A DNA stretch of 10,259 nt, from the NCBI GenBank assembly GCA_030824095.1, contig JAVBYK010000419.1, positions 1 to 10,259 of the forward strand, written 5' to 3'. The notes under the pieces are model-generated. The model did no database searches. It saw nothing but the letters and a program-made list of their open reading frames with translations, and was not told the origin of the DNA. Position numbers and translations under genes: made by a program. This document shows positions 1 through 5,352 of the stretch, piece by piece (positions within the stretch are counted from its first letter, which is position 1; each line of letters opens with the position of its first letter). This DNA is from a bacterium. GTDB taxonomy: Bacteria; Pseudomonadota; Gammaproteobacteria; Burkholderiales; Burkholderiaceae_C.

Positions 1-27
1 GGCCACATCTATCGTTGAAAATGCAAA

Positions 28-50
28 CGCCCGATGGGGTGCATCGGGCG
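28..50. terminator. Strong hairpin, probable terminator of an upstream gene
   Basis: CGCCCGATG (28-36) and CATCGGGCG (42-50) are perfect reverse complements with a 5-nt loop; A27-T51 extends the stem to 10 bp. On the plus strand it is followed only by TCATT. On the minus strand it is followed by a T-richer tract (TTTGCATTTT). It probably closes transcription from a gene left of the window and insulates pstS. A second small hairpin, GCCGGA (57-62) / TCCGGC (67-72), follows directly. Confidence 0.6.
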
Positions 51-79
51 TCATTGGCCGGAATCCTCCGGCTTGAATC

Positions 80-112
80 ACCGTCCCAGGTGTCAACCTA
101 ATTTAGGACGGT
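80..112. repeat. Nested inverted repeat upstream of pstS
   Basis: ACCGTCC (80-86) pairs perfectly with GGACGGT (106-112). Inside the loop AGGT (88-91) pairs with ACCT (96-99). It lies about 125 bp before the pstS start, upstream of both presumed regulator sites. It may be a further operator or part of the upstream transcript's 3' end; no function can be assigned from sequence. Confidence 0.35.
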
Positions 113-148
113 TCACCGCCTTTGTGGCATGCGACACGCAGGAGAATA

Positions 149-165
149 CTTAGGCCAACCTTAAG
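149..165 (+). promoter_or_regulatory. PmrA/BqsR-type direct-repeat site upstream of pstS
   Basis: CTTAGG-CCAAC-CTTAAG: two hexamers 5 bp apart, with one mismatch to CTTAAG-N5-CTTAAG. That is the established target form of PmrA, and also of BqsR written as TTAAG-N6-TTAAG. With its flanks (148-166) it agrees at 17 of 19 positions with 2295-2313, beside the response regulator gene of this window. It sits 9 bp upstream of the Pho box. No good -10 follows at 10-12 bp, so it may modulate the Pho promoter rather than drive a promoter of its own. Confidence 0.6.
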
Positions 166-174
166 TGGTGAAAA

Positions 175-192
175 CTGTCACGAATTTGACAT
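175..192 (+). promoter_or_regulatory. Pho box (PhoB site) of pstS
   Basis: CTGTCAC-GAAT-TTGACAT fits the Pho box layout of two 7-bp repeats (CTGTCAY) separated by 4 bp: the first repeat matches fully and the second 5 of 7. It ends 43 nt before the pstS start. A weak -10-like TACCTT (203-208) follows after 10 bp, the spacing expected for PhoB class II activation. Phosphate-starvation control of pstS by PhoB is established in Proteobacteria; its use here is inferred. Confidence 0.65.
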
Positions 193-235
193 TCAAATTT
201 CATACCTTGGATGCTTTCCAACTCAAGGTTCACAC

Positions 236-1279
236 ATGAAGAAACTTAACCCAGCAATTTCAGCAGTAGCGGTGATGCTCGCACTGAGCGGCATATCGAG
301 CGTAGTTCGCGCACAAGAGATCACTGGAGCCGGTGCGAGCTTCCCAGCTCCCGTGTACGCGAAATGGGCATCGGAGTACAACAAGGCGACTGGAGTGAAG
401 GTCAACTATCAGTCCATCGGCTCCGGCGGAGGCATTAAGCAGATTGATTCCAAAACAGTGGACTTTGGAGCCTCAGACATGCCGCTGGCCGATGATGTTT
501 TGAAGACGAAAGGACAAATGCAGTTCCCCACCGTGATGGGGGGCGTGGTTCCGGTGATCAACATCAAGGGGGTTGAGCCTGGCCAGATGAAGCTGACAGG
601 CCCGGTATTGGCTGACATTTTTCTTGCAAAGATTACCAAATGGAACGATCCGGCTATCAAGGCTTTGAATCCCACTTTGCCCTTGCCAGACGCGGAGATT
701 GCTCAAGTACGCCGTGCCGACGGTTCGGGAACGACTTTCATCTTCACAAACTACCTGAGCAAAGTCAGCACCGATTGGAAGTCCAAAGTTGGAGAAGGAA
801 CAGCTGTAAATTGGCCTATTGGGGCAGGTGGAAAAGGCAATGAGGGTGTTTCAGCGTTTGTCAATCGCATCCCCAACTCCATTGGCTATGTCGAATACTC
901 CTACGTGAAACAGAACAAGATGACCTATGCAGTTTTGCAGAACTCATCTGGCAATTTTGTGCACCCGGATGACTCCGCATTCAAAGCAGCAGCGGCCGGA
1001 GCAGACTGGAGCAAATCCTTCTACCAAATTCTGACAAATCAGCCTGGCAAGGATTCTTGGCCTATCAGTGGCGCTACTTTTATTCTGATGCATGGCAAGC
1101 AGGACAAGCCTGCCAACGCGACCGAGGTGCTGAAATTCTTCAACTGGGCCTATGCGAATGGCGGCAAGGCTGCGGCCGATCTTGACTATGTGCCGATGCC
1201 CCCGACGGTGGTTGCAGCGATTCAAAAATCATGGGGCGACATCAAAGATAACGCCGGTAAACCAGTGGCGTATAAGTAG
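236..1279 (+). CDS. pstS: Phosphate ABC transporter substrate-binding protein PstS
   Basis: Periplasmic phosphate-binding protein, 347 aa, which delivers phosphate to the PstCAB importer. The start at 236 is chosen because it follows AAGG (225-228) and gives a clean Sec signal peptide, cleaved near VRA|QE (residue 26); a longer TTG start at 122 would read through the promoter. Visible phosphate-pocket motifs: GAGASFP (31-37), SIGSGGG (60-66), GASD (D81) and RRADGSGTT (R160, D162, S164-T166), all standard for PstS. It is normally first in pstSCAB-phoU, but here it stands alone: the next gene is convergent and a terminator-like hairpin follows the stop. Upstream lie a Pho box and a CTTAAG-type site, suggesting dual control by PhoB and by the two-component system nearby. 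It may be a second, scavenging PstS copy working with a PstCAB encoded elsewhere. Confidence 0.95.
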   Translation: MKKLNPAISAVAVMLALSGISSVVRAQEITGAGASFPAPVYAKWASEYNKATGVKVNYQSIGSGGGIKQIDSKTVDFGASDMPLADDVLKTKGQMQFPTVMGGVVPVINIKGVEPGQMKLTGPVLADIFLAKITKWNDPAIKALNPTLPLPDAEIAQVRRADGSGTTFIFTNYLSKVSTDWKSKVGEGTAVNWPIGAGGKGNEGVSAFVNRIPNSIGYVEYSYVKQNKMTYAVLQNSSGNFVHPDDSAFKAAAAGADWSKSFYQILTNQPGKDSWPISGATFILMHGKQDKPANATEVLKFFNWAYANGGKAAADLDYVPMPPTVVAAIQKSWGDIKDNAGKPVAYK

Positions 1280-1282
1280 GCG

Positions 1283-1319
1283 GAGAGAAAGAGGGGGCTT
1301 GAGGCCCCTCCTCTCTCTC
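1283..1319. terminator. Bidirectional terminator-like hairpin between convergent genes
   Basis: GAGGGG (1291-1296) pairs with CCCCTC (1305-1310), and the flanking GAGAGA and CTCTCTCTC tracts can extend the stem. It lies between the pstS stop (1279) and the stop of the convergent lipoprotein gene (1351). The tail is pyrimidine-rich on both strands (TCTTTCTCT on minus) rather than a pure T run, so it is probably a shared terminator of moderate strength. Confidence 0.6.
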
Positions 1320-1350
1320 ACTCGGATGCTTTGAGGCAGAGACTTTTAGC

Positions 1351-1887
1351 CTATTTTTCAGGATAGGCCAGGTCGGCGCGTCGGTTCTGCGCGCGAGCGG
1401 CTTCATCATGCCCAAGTGCTTTGGGCTGTTCCTTCCCAAAACTCACCGCTTCCAGTTGTGAGTCCTTGACACCATAGATCTTCAACGCCTTCACAACAGC
1501 CTCTGCACGTTTTTGTCCCAGGGCCAGGTTGTATTCCGTGCCACCTTGCTCATCGGTATTTCCCTGAACCTTAATCGAGACATTGGCATGGGTTGCCAAA
1601 TACTTTCCATGCATCTCCAATACAGGCGTGTATTCCGGCTTCAGGGAATATTGGTCGAAGTCGAAATACACACTGCGCGTTTGATACAGAGAACTTTGAG
1701 GATCTAGGTGCGGCGCAATCGTCGCCGCTACCACGGGCGCTGAAACCGCTGGTTGAGCAACGGTGGCGGTTGAAGAAGGTGGGGTTGGTGCGGATGGGTT
1801 TGTTGCAACTGGAGTGCTGCTGCAAGCTCCAAGGAGGATCGAAGCGGCCACGGCTGCGCTCAGAGCCAATCGTTGAGGAGTTTTCAT
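1351..1887 (-). CDS. OmpA/Pal-family peptidoglycan-associated lipoprotein
   Basis: 178-aa outer-membrane lipoprotein. A lipobox LLGAC (18-22) puts the lipidated Cys at position 22. A Pro/Ser/Thr/Ala-rich linker (about 23-60) precedes an OmpA C-terminal domain (about 70-176) with VYFDFD (73-78), NTDEQG (110-115), EYNLALGQKRAEAV (118-131) and AQNRRADLAY (166-175). D112 and R127 stand where Pal/OmpA bind the diaminopimelate of peptidoglycan, so anchoring of the outer membrane to the wall is expected. Canonical pal follows tolB and carries NTDERG; here there is no tol gene and the motif reads NTDEQG, so this is probably a Pal paralogue. The start has AGGA upstream. It lies 92 nt downstream of the PepSY gene on the same strand with no clear promoter between, so it is probably the second gene of that operon. 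Confidence 0.88.
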   Translation of the reverse strand: MKTPQRLALSAAVAASILLGACSSTPVATNPSAPTPPSSTATVAQPAVSAPVVAATIAPHLDPQSSLYQTRSVYFDFDQYSLKPEYTPVLEMHGKYLATHANVSIKVQGNTDEQGGTEYNLALGQKRAEAVVKALKIYGVKDSQLEAVSFGKEQPKALGHDEAARAQNRRADLAYPEK

Positions 1888-1979
1888 GATTCTGTTCCTG
1901 CGGTTTGAAAATCGAATATGCGGGGGCGCGCGGTGCTATTGCGGGCGATGCTTTCAAAACGGGGGATTCGCCTTTGAAG

Positions 1980-2255
1980 CTAATTGGACTCCACTGGCTC
2001 CGCTGTTTCAGGATTGAAACGAATCTGAATGCGACGGCCTAACGGGTCAAGGCCATAGACCTCGTAACATCCTTGGATGACTCTGATTGTTTTGACAAGG
2101 TAGCCCTGGTGCCTGAGTTGAAATCTGAAATCGCTTTCCTTCATCCACTTGTCGAACGGCACTTTGCATTCGGGTCCCGCAGTTGCCAAGCCGGCGAGTG
2201 ACATCACAAAGCACGCAATAGTTCCATTCTTCCTAAAAAAATTTGATGCCGACAT
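1980..2255 (-). CDS. Secreted PepSY-domain mini-protein
   Basis: 91 aa. Residues 1-26 form a Sec signal peptide (basic RK, hydrophobic CFVMSLAGL, cleavage LATA|GPE). The mature part resembles periplasmic PepSY proteins: CKVPFDKWM (30-38), GYLVKTIRV (51-59), GCYEVYGLDPLGRR (62-75) and a C-terminal FNPETAEPV (80-88). Cys30 and Cys63 could form a disulfide. An ATG at 2288 would add 11 residues, but it has no ribosome site and lies upstream of the likely -10, whereas the ATG at 2255 follows GGGAAG. PepSY proteins are often encoded beside two-component systems as small periplasmic modulators; those near BqsRS of Pseudomonas are an example. Here it is divergent from the regulator/kinase pair with a shared CTTAAG-type site between. 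Function is inferred. Confidence 0.82.
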   Translation of the reverse strand: MSASNFFRKNGTIACFVMSLAGLATAGPECKVPFDKWMKESDFRFQLRHQGYLVKTIRVIQGCYEVYGLDPLGRRIQIRFNPETAEPVESN

Positions 2256-2279
2256 ACGCTTCCCATTTCTTGTGCCTGC

Positions 2280-2285
2280 ATTGTT
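2280..2285 (-). promoter_or_regulatory. -10-like element of the PepSY-lipoprotein operon
   Basis: On the minus strand AACAAT follows the CTTAAG-type site after 10 bp, with 4 of 6 matches to TATAAT. No sigma70 -35 is needed if the regulator binds there as a class II activator. It predicts transcription starting near 2273, just before the chosen start codon at 2255. Confidence 0.4.
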
Positions 2286-2295
2286 CATGGGCAGA

Positions 2296-2312
2296 CTTAG
2301 GCGAAACTTAAG
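2296..2312 (-). promoter_or_regulatory. PmrA/BqsR-type site in the regulator/PepSY divergent region
   Basis: Plus strand CTTAGG-CGAAA-CTTAAG; minus strand CTTAAG-TTTCG-CCTAAG. It has the same layout as the site before pstS and shares 17 of 19 bases with it. It lies 40 bp upstream of the PepSY start and 116 bp upstream of the response regulator start. The downstream -10-like sequence is better on the minus strand. It could also serve autoregulation of the two-component genes. Confidence 0.65.
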
Positions 2313-2428
2313 TTACTGAAATCAGACCGAGTCAGCCACCCTTTCAGAGGCATGCTATTCACTTCAGGCTCACGAGAGCCAATACCGCAACATCTAGCGG
2401 AATTGACGTTTGCATCATCGAGGCACCC

Positions 2429-3094
2429 ATGCGTTTACTCTTGGTTGAAGACGACCCCATGATCGGTGAGTCGGTATTGGACTTGCTTCGGGACGAGGGT
2501 TACGCGGTCGACTGGGTCAAGGATGGCGAACTTGCGGATTCGACGCTGGACGCGCAGTCATACGACTTGGTTTTGCTGGACTTGGGACTGCCCAAGCGCG
2601 ATGGACTGGCGGTGCTGGGTCGATTGCGTGACCGCAAGGACCGAACACCGGTTCTGATCGCCACAGCACGCGACGCTCTGGAGCAGCGGGTGAAAGGACT
2701 GGACATGGGGGCGGATGACTATATTGTCAAACCCTATGAAATTGAAGAGCTGCTGGCACGGATTCGCGCGCTCATTCGCAGAGCCTCCGGACGTGCCGAG
2801 CCGACATACGAGTACGCGGGGTTGCGAATCGACCCCATCACGCGCGAGGTACTGGCAGACGGCCAGGCCATTACGTTGTTGGCCAAGGAATGGGCGATCC
2901 TGGAGCAATTGCTGGCAAGACCCGGCGTCGTCATGTCCCGCAAACAACTTGAAGACAAGCTCTACAGTTGGAAAGATGAGATTAGCAGCAATGCGATTGA
3001 GGTCTATATTCACGGCTTGCGCAAAAAGCTGGGGCCCCACATGATTCAGAATGTGCGAGGCGTCGGCTACAAGGTCCCCAAATCTGCGCCATGA
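2429..3094 (+). CDS. OmpR/PhoB-family response regulator (PmrA/QseB/BqsR-like)
   Basis: 221-aa transcription regulator. Receiver domain (1-115): acidic pocket E7/D8/D9, phospho-acceptor D51 in LVLLDLGLP, T79 in IATAR, K101 in IVKPYE. Linker about 116-126. Winged-helix DNA-binding domain (127-217) with a recognition helix around SNAIEVYIHGLRKKLG (188-203) and the C-terminal VRGVGYKV hairpin (209-216). The start follows GAGG (2420-2423) at 5 nt spacing. Its stop overlaps the kinase start (ATGA), as usual for a cotranscribed pair. The short spacing and sequence style place it in the PmrA/QseB/TctD subgroup, whose members bind CTTAAG-N5-CTTAAG direct repeats; three such sites lie in this window. 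Its targets are therefore likely the neighbouring genes, and possibly itself. Confidence 0.93.
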   Translation: MRLLLVEDDPMIGESVLDLLRDEGYAVDWVKDGELADSTLDAQSYDLVLLDLGLPKRDGLAVLGRLRDRKDRTPVLIATARDALEQRVKGLDMGADDYIVKPYEIEELLARIRALIRRASGRAEPTYEYAGLRIDPITREVLADGQAITLLAKEWAILEQLLARPGVVMSRKQLEDKLYSWKDEISSNAIEVYIHGLRKKLGPHMIQNVRGVGYKVPKSAP

Positions 3095-4452
3095 GTAGTT
3101 CGGTTTCCCATTCACTTCGCACCCGCCTGCTGTATTTACTCTTTGGTTCGGTTGTGCTGACGGCTGGTGTCCAAGCCTTTGTAGCCTACCGTACGTCCTT
3201 AGATGAAACCAATGAAATTTTTGACTACCAAATGGAGCAAATGGCTTTGTCATTACGTCCTGGTTTACCTGAGGGGGGCTATTCCAGCAACCTATTCAAA
3301 GACGAAGCGGACGAGAGCTTTGAGTTCATCATTCAAGTATCCACAATTGATGGGCGAACCATCTTTCAATCTACTCCAAATACCGAGTTACCAATTGGCG
3401 CCAAAACTGGTCTATCAACTTTTGATGCACGTGGTACGACCTATAAGCTCTTTTCTTTGCGGTCCGGCAAACAGTTGATTCAAGTGGCGCAGGACCGCGC
3501 TGCACGCCGTGGCATGGCGAGGAAGCTGGCACTCAAAACGGTCAGTCCTATCATTGTTATGGTTCCCCTCCTGATTTTCCTGGTCTGGTGGGTTGTCAGT
3601 GCGTCGCTAGCCCCTGCAGAACGTGTCCGAAAACAAGTCGCATCACGCCGAGCTGACGAGTTGACGGAGGTCAGTGAAGAGGGGTTGCCTGCCGAAGTTT
3701 ATCCACTCGTTCACGAACTCAATCTACTGTTTCAGCGCGTGCGAGGAGCCTTTGACGCGCAGAAGAACTTCATCGCAGATGCTGCACATGAATTGCGTTC
3801 GCCATTGGCCGCCATCAAGCTCCAGGCCGAAGGGTTGCGCAGAGCAACGGATGAACATGCACGTGAGCTGGCGATCCACCGTCTTTCCGCCGGAATCGAC
3901 CGTGCGACACGAATGGTGGAGCAACTGTTGATGCTGGCGCGTCAGCAAGCGGAACCAACTGGAACTCAACTCCAAGAGCATGTCGCTCTGGCCCAGTTGG
4001 TTCAAGCCATCATTGGAGACCTGTGGGAAACCGCCAACACCCGACTGATCGACATCGGCCTCGTTGAGGCTGATCCGGTAATTGTTCTGGGACACCGCGA
4101 GGCATTAAATATCTTGATCCGAAATCTACTGGACAACGCAATCAAGTACACACCAGAGGGAGGTACCATCAATGTCGCGGTTCGATCCTTGGGCGGGTCA
4201 TCGCAACTCATTGTTGAAGACAGTGGACCTGGCATTCCGCAAGAAGACAGAAAGCGAATTTTCGACCGTTTCTTTCGGGGGTCTGGTGCCCAATTGAACC
4301 GCACTGGAAGTGGACTCGGGCTTGCAATCGTGAAGACCATTGCAGAAATGCACGCTGCAAGCCTCTCGATAGAGCAATCGCCAAACTTGGGAGGACTGCA
4401 AATTTCTTTGCACTTCCCAATACAGGATCAGTCCGCTCAACTAGCGTCCTGA
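3091..4452 (+). CDS. Membrane sensor histidine kinase, partner of the upstream regulator
   Basis: 453 aa. TM1 about 13-33, periplasmic sensor about 34-148, TM2 about 151-171, HAMP-like linker to about 222. Catalytic core: H-box FIADAAHELRSPL (H233 is the phosphorylated His), N-box RNLLDNAIKYTP (N345, N349), G1 DSGPGI (377-382), F-box FDRFFRG (391-397), G2 GSGLGLAI (406-413). All catalytic motifs are intact, so it should autophosphorylate and pass phosphate to D51 of the regulator. Of the QseC/PmrB/TctE type. The small sensor domain carries an acidic stretch DEADESFE (71-78) containing ExxE (E72-A-D-E75), a pattern that in PmrB and BqsS takes part in metal sensing; whether it does so here is inferred. 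Transcription ends at a hairpin directly over the stop codon. Confidence 0.93.
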   Translation: MSSSVSHSLRTRLLYLLFGSVVLTAGVQAFVAYRTSLDETNEIFDYQMEQMALSLRPGLPEGGYSSNLFKDEADESFEFIIQVSTIDGRTIFQSTPNTELPIGAKTGLSTFDARGTTYKLFSLRSGKQLIQVAQDRAARRGMARKLALKTVSPIIVMVPLLIFLVWWVVSASLAPAERVRKQVASRRADELTEVSEEGLPAEVYPLVHELNLLFQRVRGAFDAQKNFIADAAHELRSPLAAIKLQAEGLRRATDEHARELAIHRLSAGIDRATRMVEQLLMLARQQAEPTGTQLQEHVALAQLVQAIIGDLWETANTRLIDIGLVEADPVIVLGHREALNILIRNLLDNAIKYTPEGGTINVAVRSLGGSSQLIVEDSGPGIPQEDRKRIFDRFFRGSGAQLNRTGSGLGLAIVKTIAEMHAASLSIEQSPNLGGLQISLHFPIQDQSAQLAS

Positions 4453-4473
4453 CACGTGTGTTCAGGCCTTTTT
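4448..4473 (+). terminator. Intrinsic terminator of the two-component operon
   Basis: CCTGA (4448-4452, including the kinase TGA) pairs with TCAGG (4462-4466), with further CAC/GTG pairing inside, followed by CC and TTTTT (4469-4473). It overlaps the end of the convergent HiPIP gene, so the two transcripts meet or overlap at their 3' ends. Confidence 0.65.
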
Positions 4474-4767
4474 GGCCCAAGCGCTGCACCAACCTTTGGC
4501 CGATACTTGTTTGCCCGCAAAAAGGGGGCACGGGCCAGAAGCATCTTTCGCTTTACCCTGGTAGAGCGCGCAGTTTGCGCATTGCTGCCCCGCCGTATAT
4601 TTCGGATACTTCTTCCGGTCGGCCTTCGTTGCGTCGGCCTTATAGCCCAATGAAACGGCCTGTGCATCTGTATCTACAACCAATGCACCCTGGGCCCAAA
4701 CCTGGCTGGTGGCCAATGCGCCTCCCGCCAGACCAACGTGAACAATGAACTCTCGACGACTTGTCAT
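4462..4767 (-). CDS. High-potential iron-sulfur protein (HiPIP), Tat-exported
   Basis: 101 aa. The N-terminus TSRREFIVHVGLAGGALA is a twin-arginine signal, cleaved near VWA|Q (residue 25), consistent with export of a folded Fe-S protein. Four cysteines C63, C66, C80 and C94 (CxxC-x13-C-x13-C) with GWCSAW and aromatic Y54/Y57 match the HiPIP fold, which binds one [4Fe-4S] cluster and shuttles electrons in the periplasm between the bc1 complex and a reaction centre or terminal oxidase. The start at 4767 is preceded by GGAGA; an in-frame ATG at 4872 would place 35 residues before the Tat motif and is rejected. It is convergent with the kinase gene. The leader is long: a CTTAAG-type site lies about 206 bp upstream and an intrinsic terminator about 100 bp upstream, so expression may depend on readthrough or on a nearer promoter not recognised here. 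Confidence 0.92.
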   Translation of the reverse strand: MTSRREFIVHVGLAGGALATSQVWAQGALVVDTDAQAVSLGYKADATKADRKKYPKYTAGQQCANCALYQGKAKDASGPCPLFAGKQVSAKGWCSAWAKKA

Positions 4768-4863
4768 GATTTCTCTCCGATGTGAATAGAGATAAGCGAT
4801 AGCAGCTGCAGCAACTACATGACTCTGCCTTGGAAAGCTTCGGAGGTCGGCATAGGCACCTAG

Positions 4864-4891
4864 AAAAAACACCCAGCCAACAGGCTGGGTG
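4864..4891 (-). terminator. Strong intrinsic terminator upstream of HiPIP
   Basis: On the minus strand CACCCAGCC-TGTT-GGCTGGGTG is a perfect 9-bp GC-rich stem with a 4-nt loop, immediately followed by six T (4869-4864). There is no protein gene just before it on that strand: the nearest, the exonuclease, ends about 460 bp away. It must end a non-coding transcript or act as an attenuator for HiPIP. Confidence 0.85.
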
Positions 4892-4950
4892 AATCACTTA
4901 GTTTGGCGACCCGCTTCCGGGGTCAATAGAAGCGCAGGGCTGTCACCCCT
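4864..4950 (-). ncRNA. Candidate small RNA (or terminated HiPIP leader)
   Basis: About 87 nt between a predicted start near 4950 and the terminator T-run. Three stem-loops are visible on the minus strand: AGGG/CCCT (4950-4947 with 4939-4936), GACCC/GGGTC (4924-4920 with 4912-4908), and the terminator stem (4891-4870), with an unpaired stretch at about 4892-4907. The upstream -10-like CACAAT and CTTAAG-type site provide a promoter. A possible 7-codon GTG reading frame at its 5' end has no well-spaced ribosome site. It matches no RNA family I recognise. The alternative is a leader with an attenuator for HiPIP. Confidence 0.45.
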
Positions 4951-4955
4951 TGGCT

Positions 4956-4961
4956 ATTGTG
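4956..4961 (-). promoter_or_regulatory. -10-like element of the candidate small RNA
   Basis: Minus-strand CACAAT (4 of 6 matches to TATAAT), 11 bp downstream of the CTTAAG-type site, the spacing typical for class II activation by OmpR-family regulators. It closely resembles AACAAT at the PepSY promoter, which lies at 10 bp from its site. Confidence 0.4.
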
Positions 4962-4972
4962 ATCGATCGATA

Positions 4973-4989
4973 CTTAAGTGGCACTTAAT
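4973..4989 (-). promoter_or_regulatory. Third PmrA/BqsR-type site, upstream of candidate sRNA and HiPIP
   Basis: Minus strand ATTAAG-TGCCA-CTTAAG, one mismatch from CTTAAG-N5-CTTAAG; as at the pstS site, CTTAAGT is the half nearest the presumed target. The core is also a palindrome, TTAAGTG-G-CACTTAA (4974-4988), and AGTGGC (4977-4982) pairs with GCCACT (4991-4996), so a dimeric palindrome-binding regulator cannot be excluded. Confidence 0.6.
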
Positions 4990-5352
4990 TGCCACTGTGG
5001 ACTCATATTGGAGAGTGGAGGGATCTCAAACGCGCATCCAATTAACAGATCCGCAGCACTAATGAGTCACAAGGAACCGACTACTCTCCCATAAAGTTGC
5101 AGAACTCCCTGCTTGTCGCGGCTGCAAGTTCTGGGGCTAAGTCCCGACTCGAAACTCTAATTGACAACGTAATTCAGCACCGAGTTACCAGACATTTGTG
5201 ATGTGTCGGCTGTTTGCCAGCTGTGGGTGATTGAACGCAAGCTCTGACAGTCAGCCTCCGCCCCCCCTGACCAGCAGATCATGCTCCAATATATGTTCTT
5301 CGCGGCGCGCACATTCACATGCAGGGCACAGACGAGAAACAGACGCCCCCTA
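4990..5352. other. Gene-free interval with minor inverted repeats
   Basis: I see no coding region or RNA gene that can be supported here. It contains an inverted repeat CAGAACT (5100-5106) / AGTTCTG (5127-5133); a palindrome CTGAC-A-GTCAG (5244-5254) whose right arm can alternatively pair with CTGAC at 5267-5271 across a run of seven C; and no T-run terminator close to the exonuclease stop. The base composition changes around 5300 from moderate to high GC. Confidence 0.5.

Noticed and set aside
122..235. N-terminal extension of PstS from a TTG at 122
   Set aside because: It would place the signal peptide 38 residues inside the protein and translate the Pho box; the ATG at 236 has a ribosome site and starts a proper signal peptide.
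2256..2288. PepSY protein start at 2288
   Set aside because: No ribosome site, an overlong polar N-terminus, and the start would lie upstream of the predicted transcription start.
4768..4872. N-terminal extension of HiPIP from an ATG at 4872
   Set aside because: That start lies inside the terminator hairpin and would bury the twin-arginine signal; the ATG at 4767 with GGAGA upstream fits the family.
4926..4946. Seven-codon GTG reading frame at the 5' end of the candidate sRNA as a leader peptide
   Set aside because: The purine-rich stretch abuts the GTG with no usable spacing, and the peptide has no run of codons that would suggest attenuation.
5100..5133. Hairpin CAGAACT/AGTTCTG as terminator or tRNA-like element
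   Set aside because: No T-run follows, the loop is 20 nt, and no tRNA arms or T-loop motif can be folded around it.
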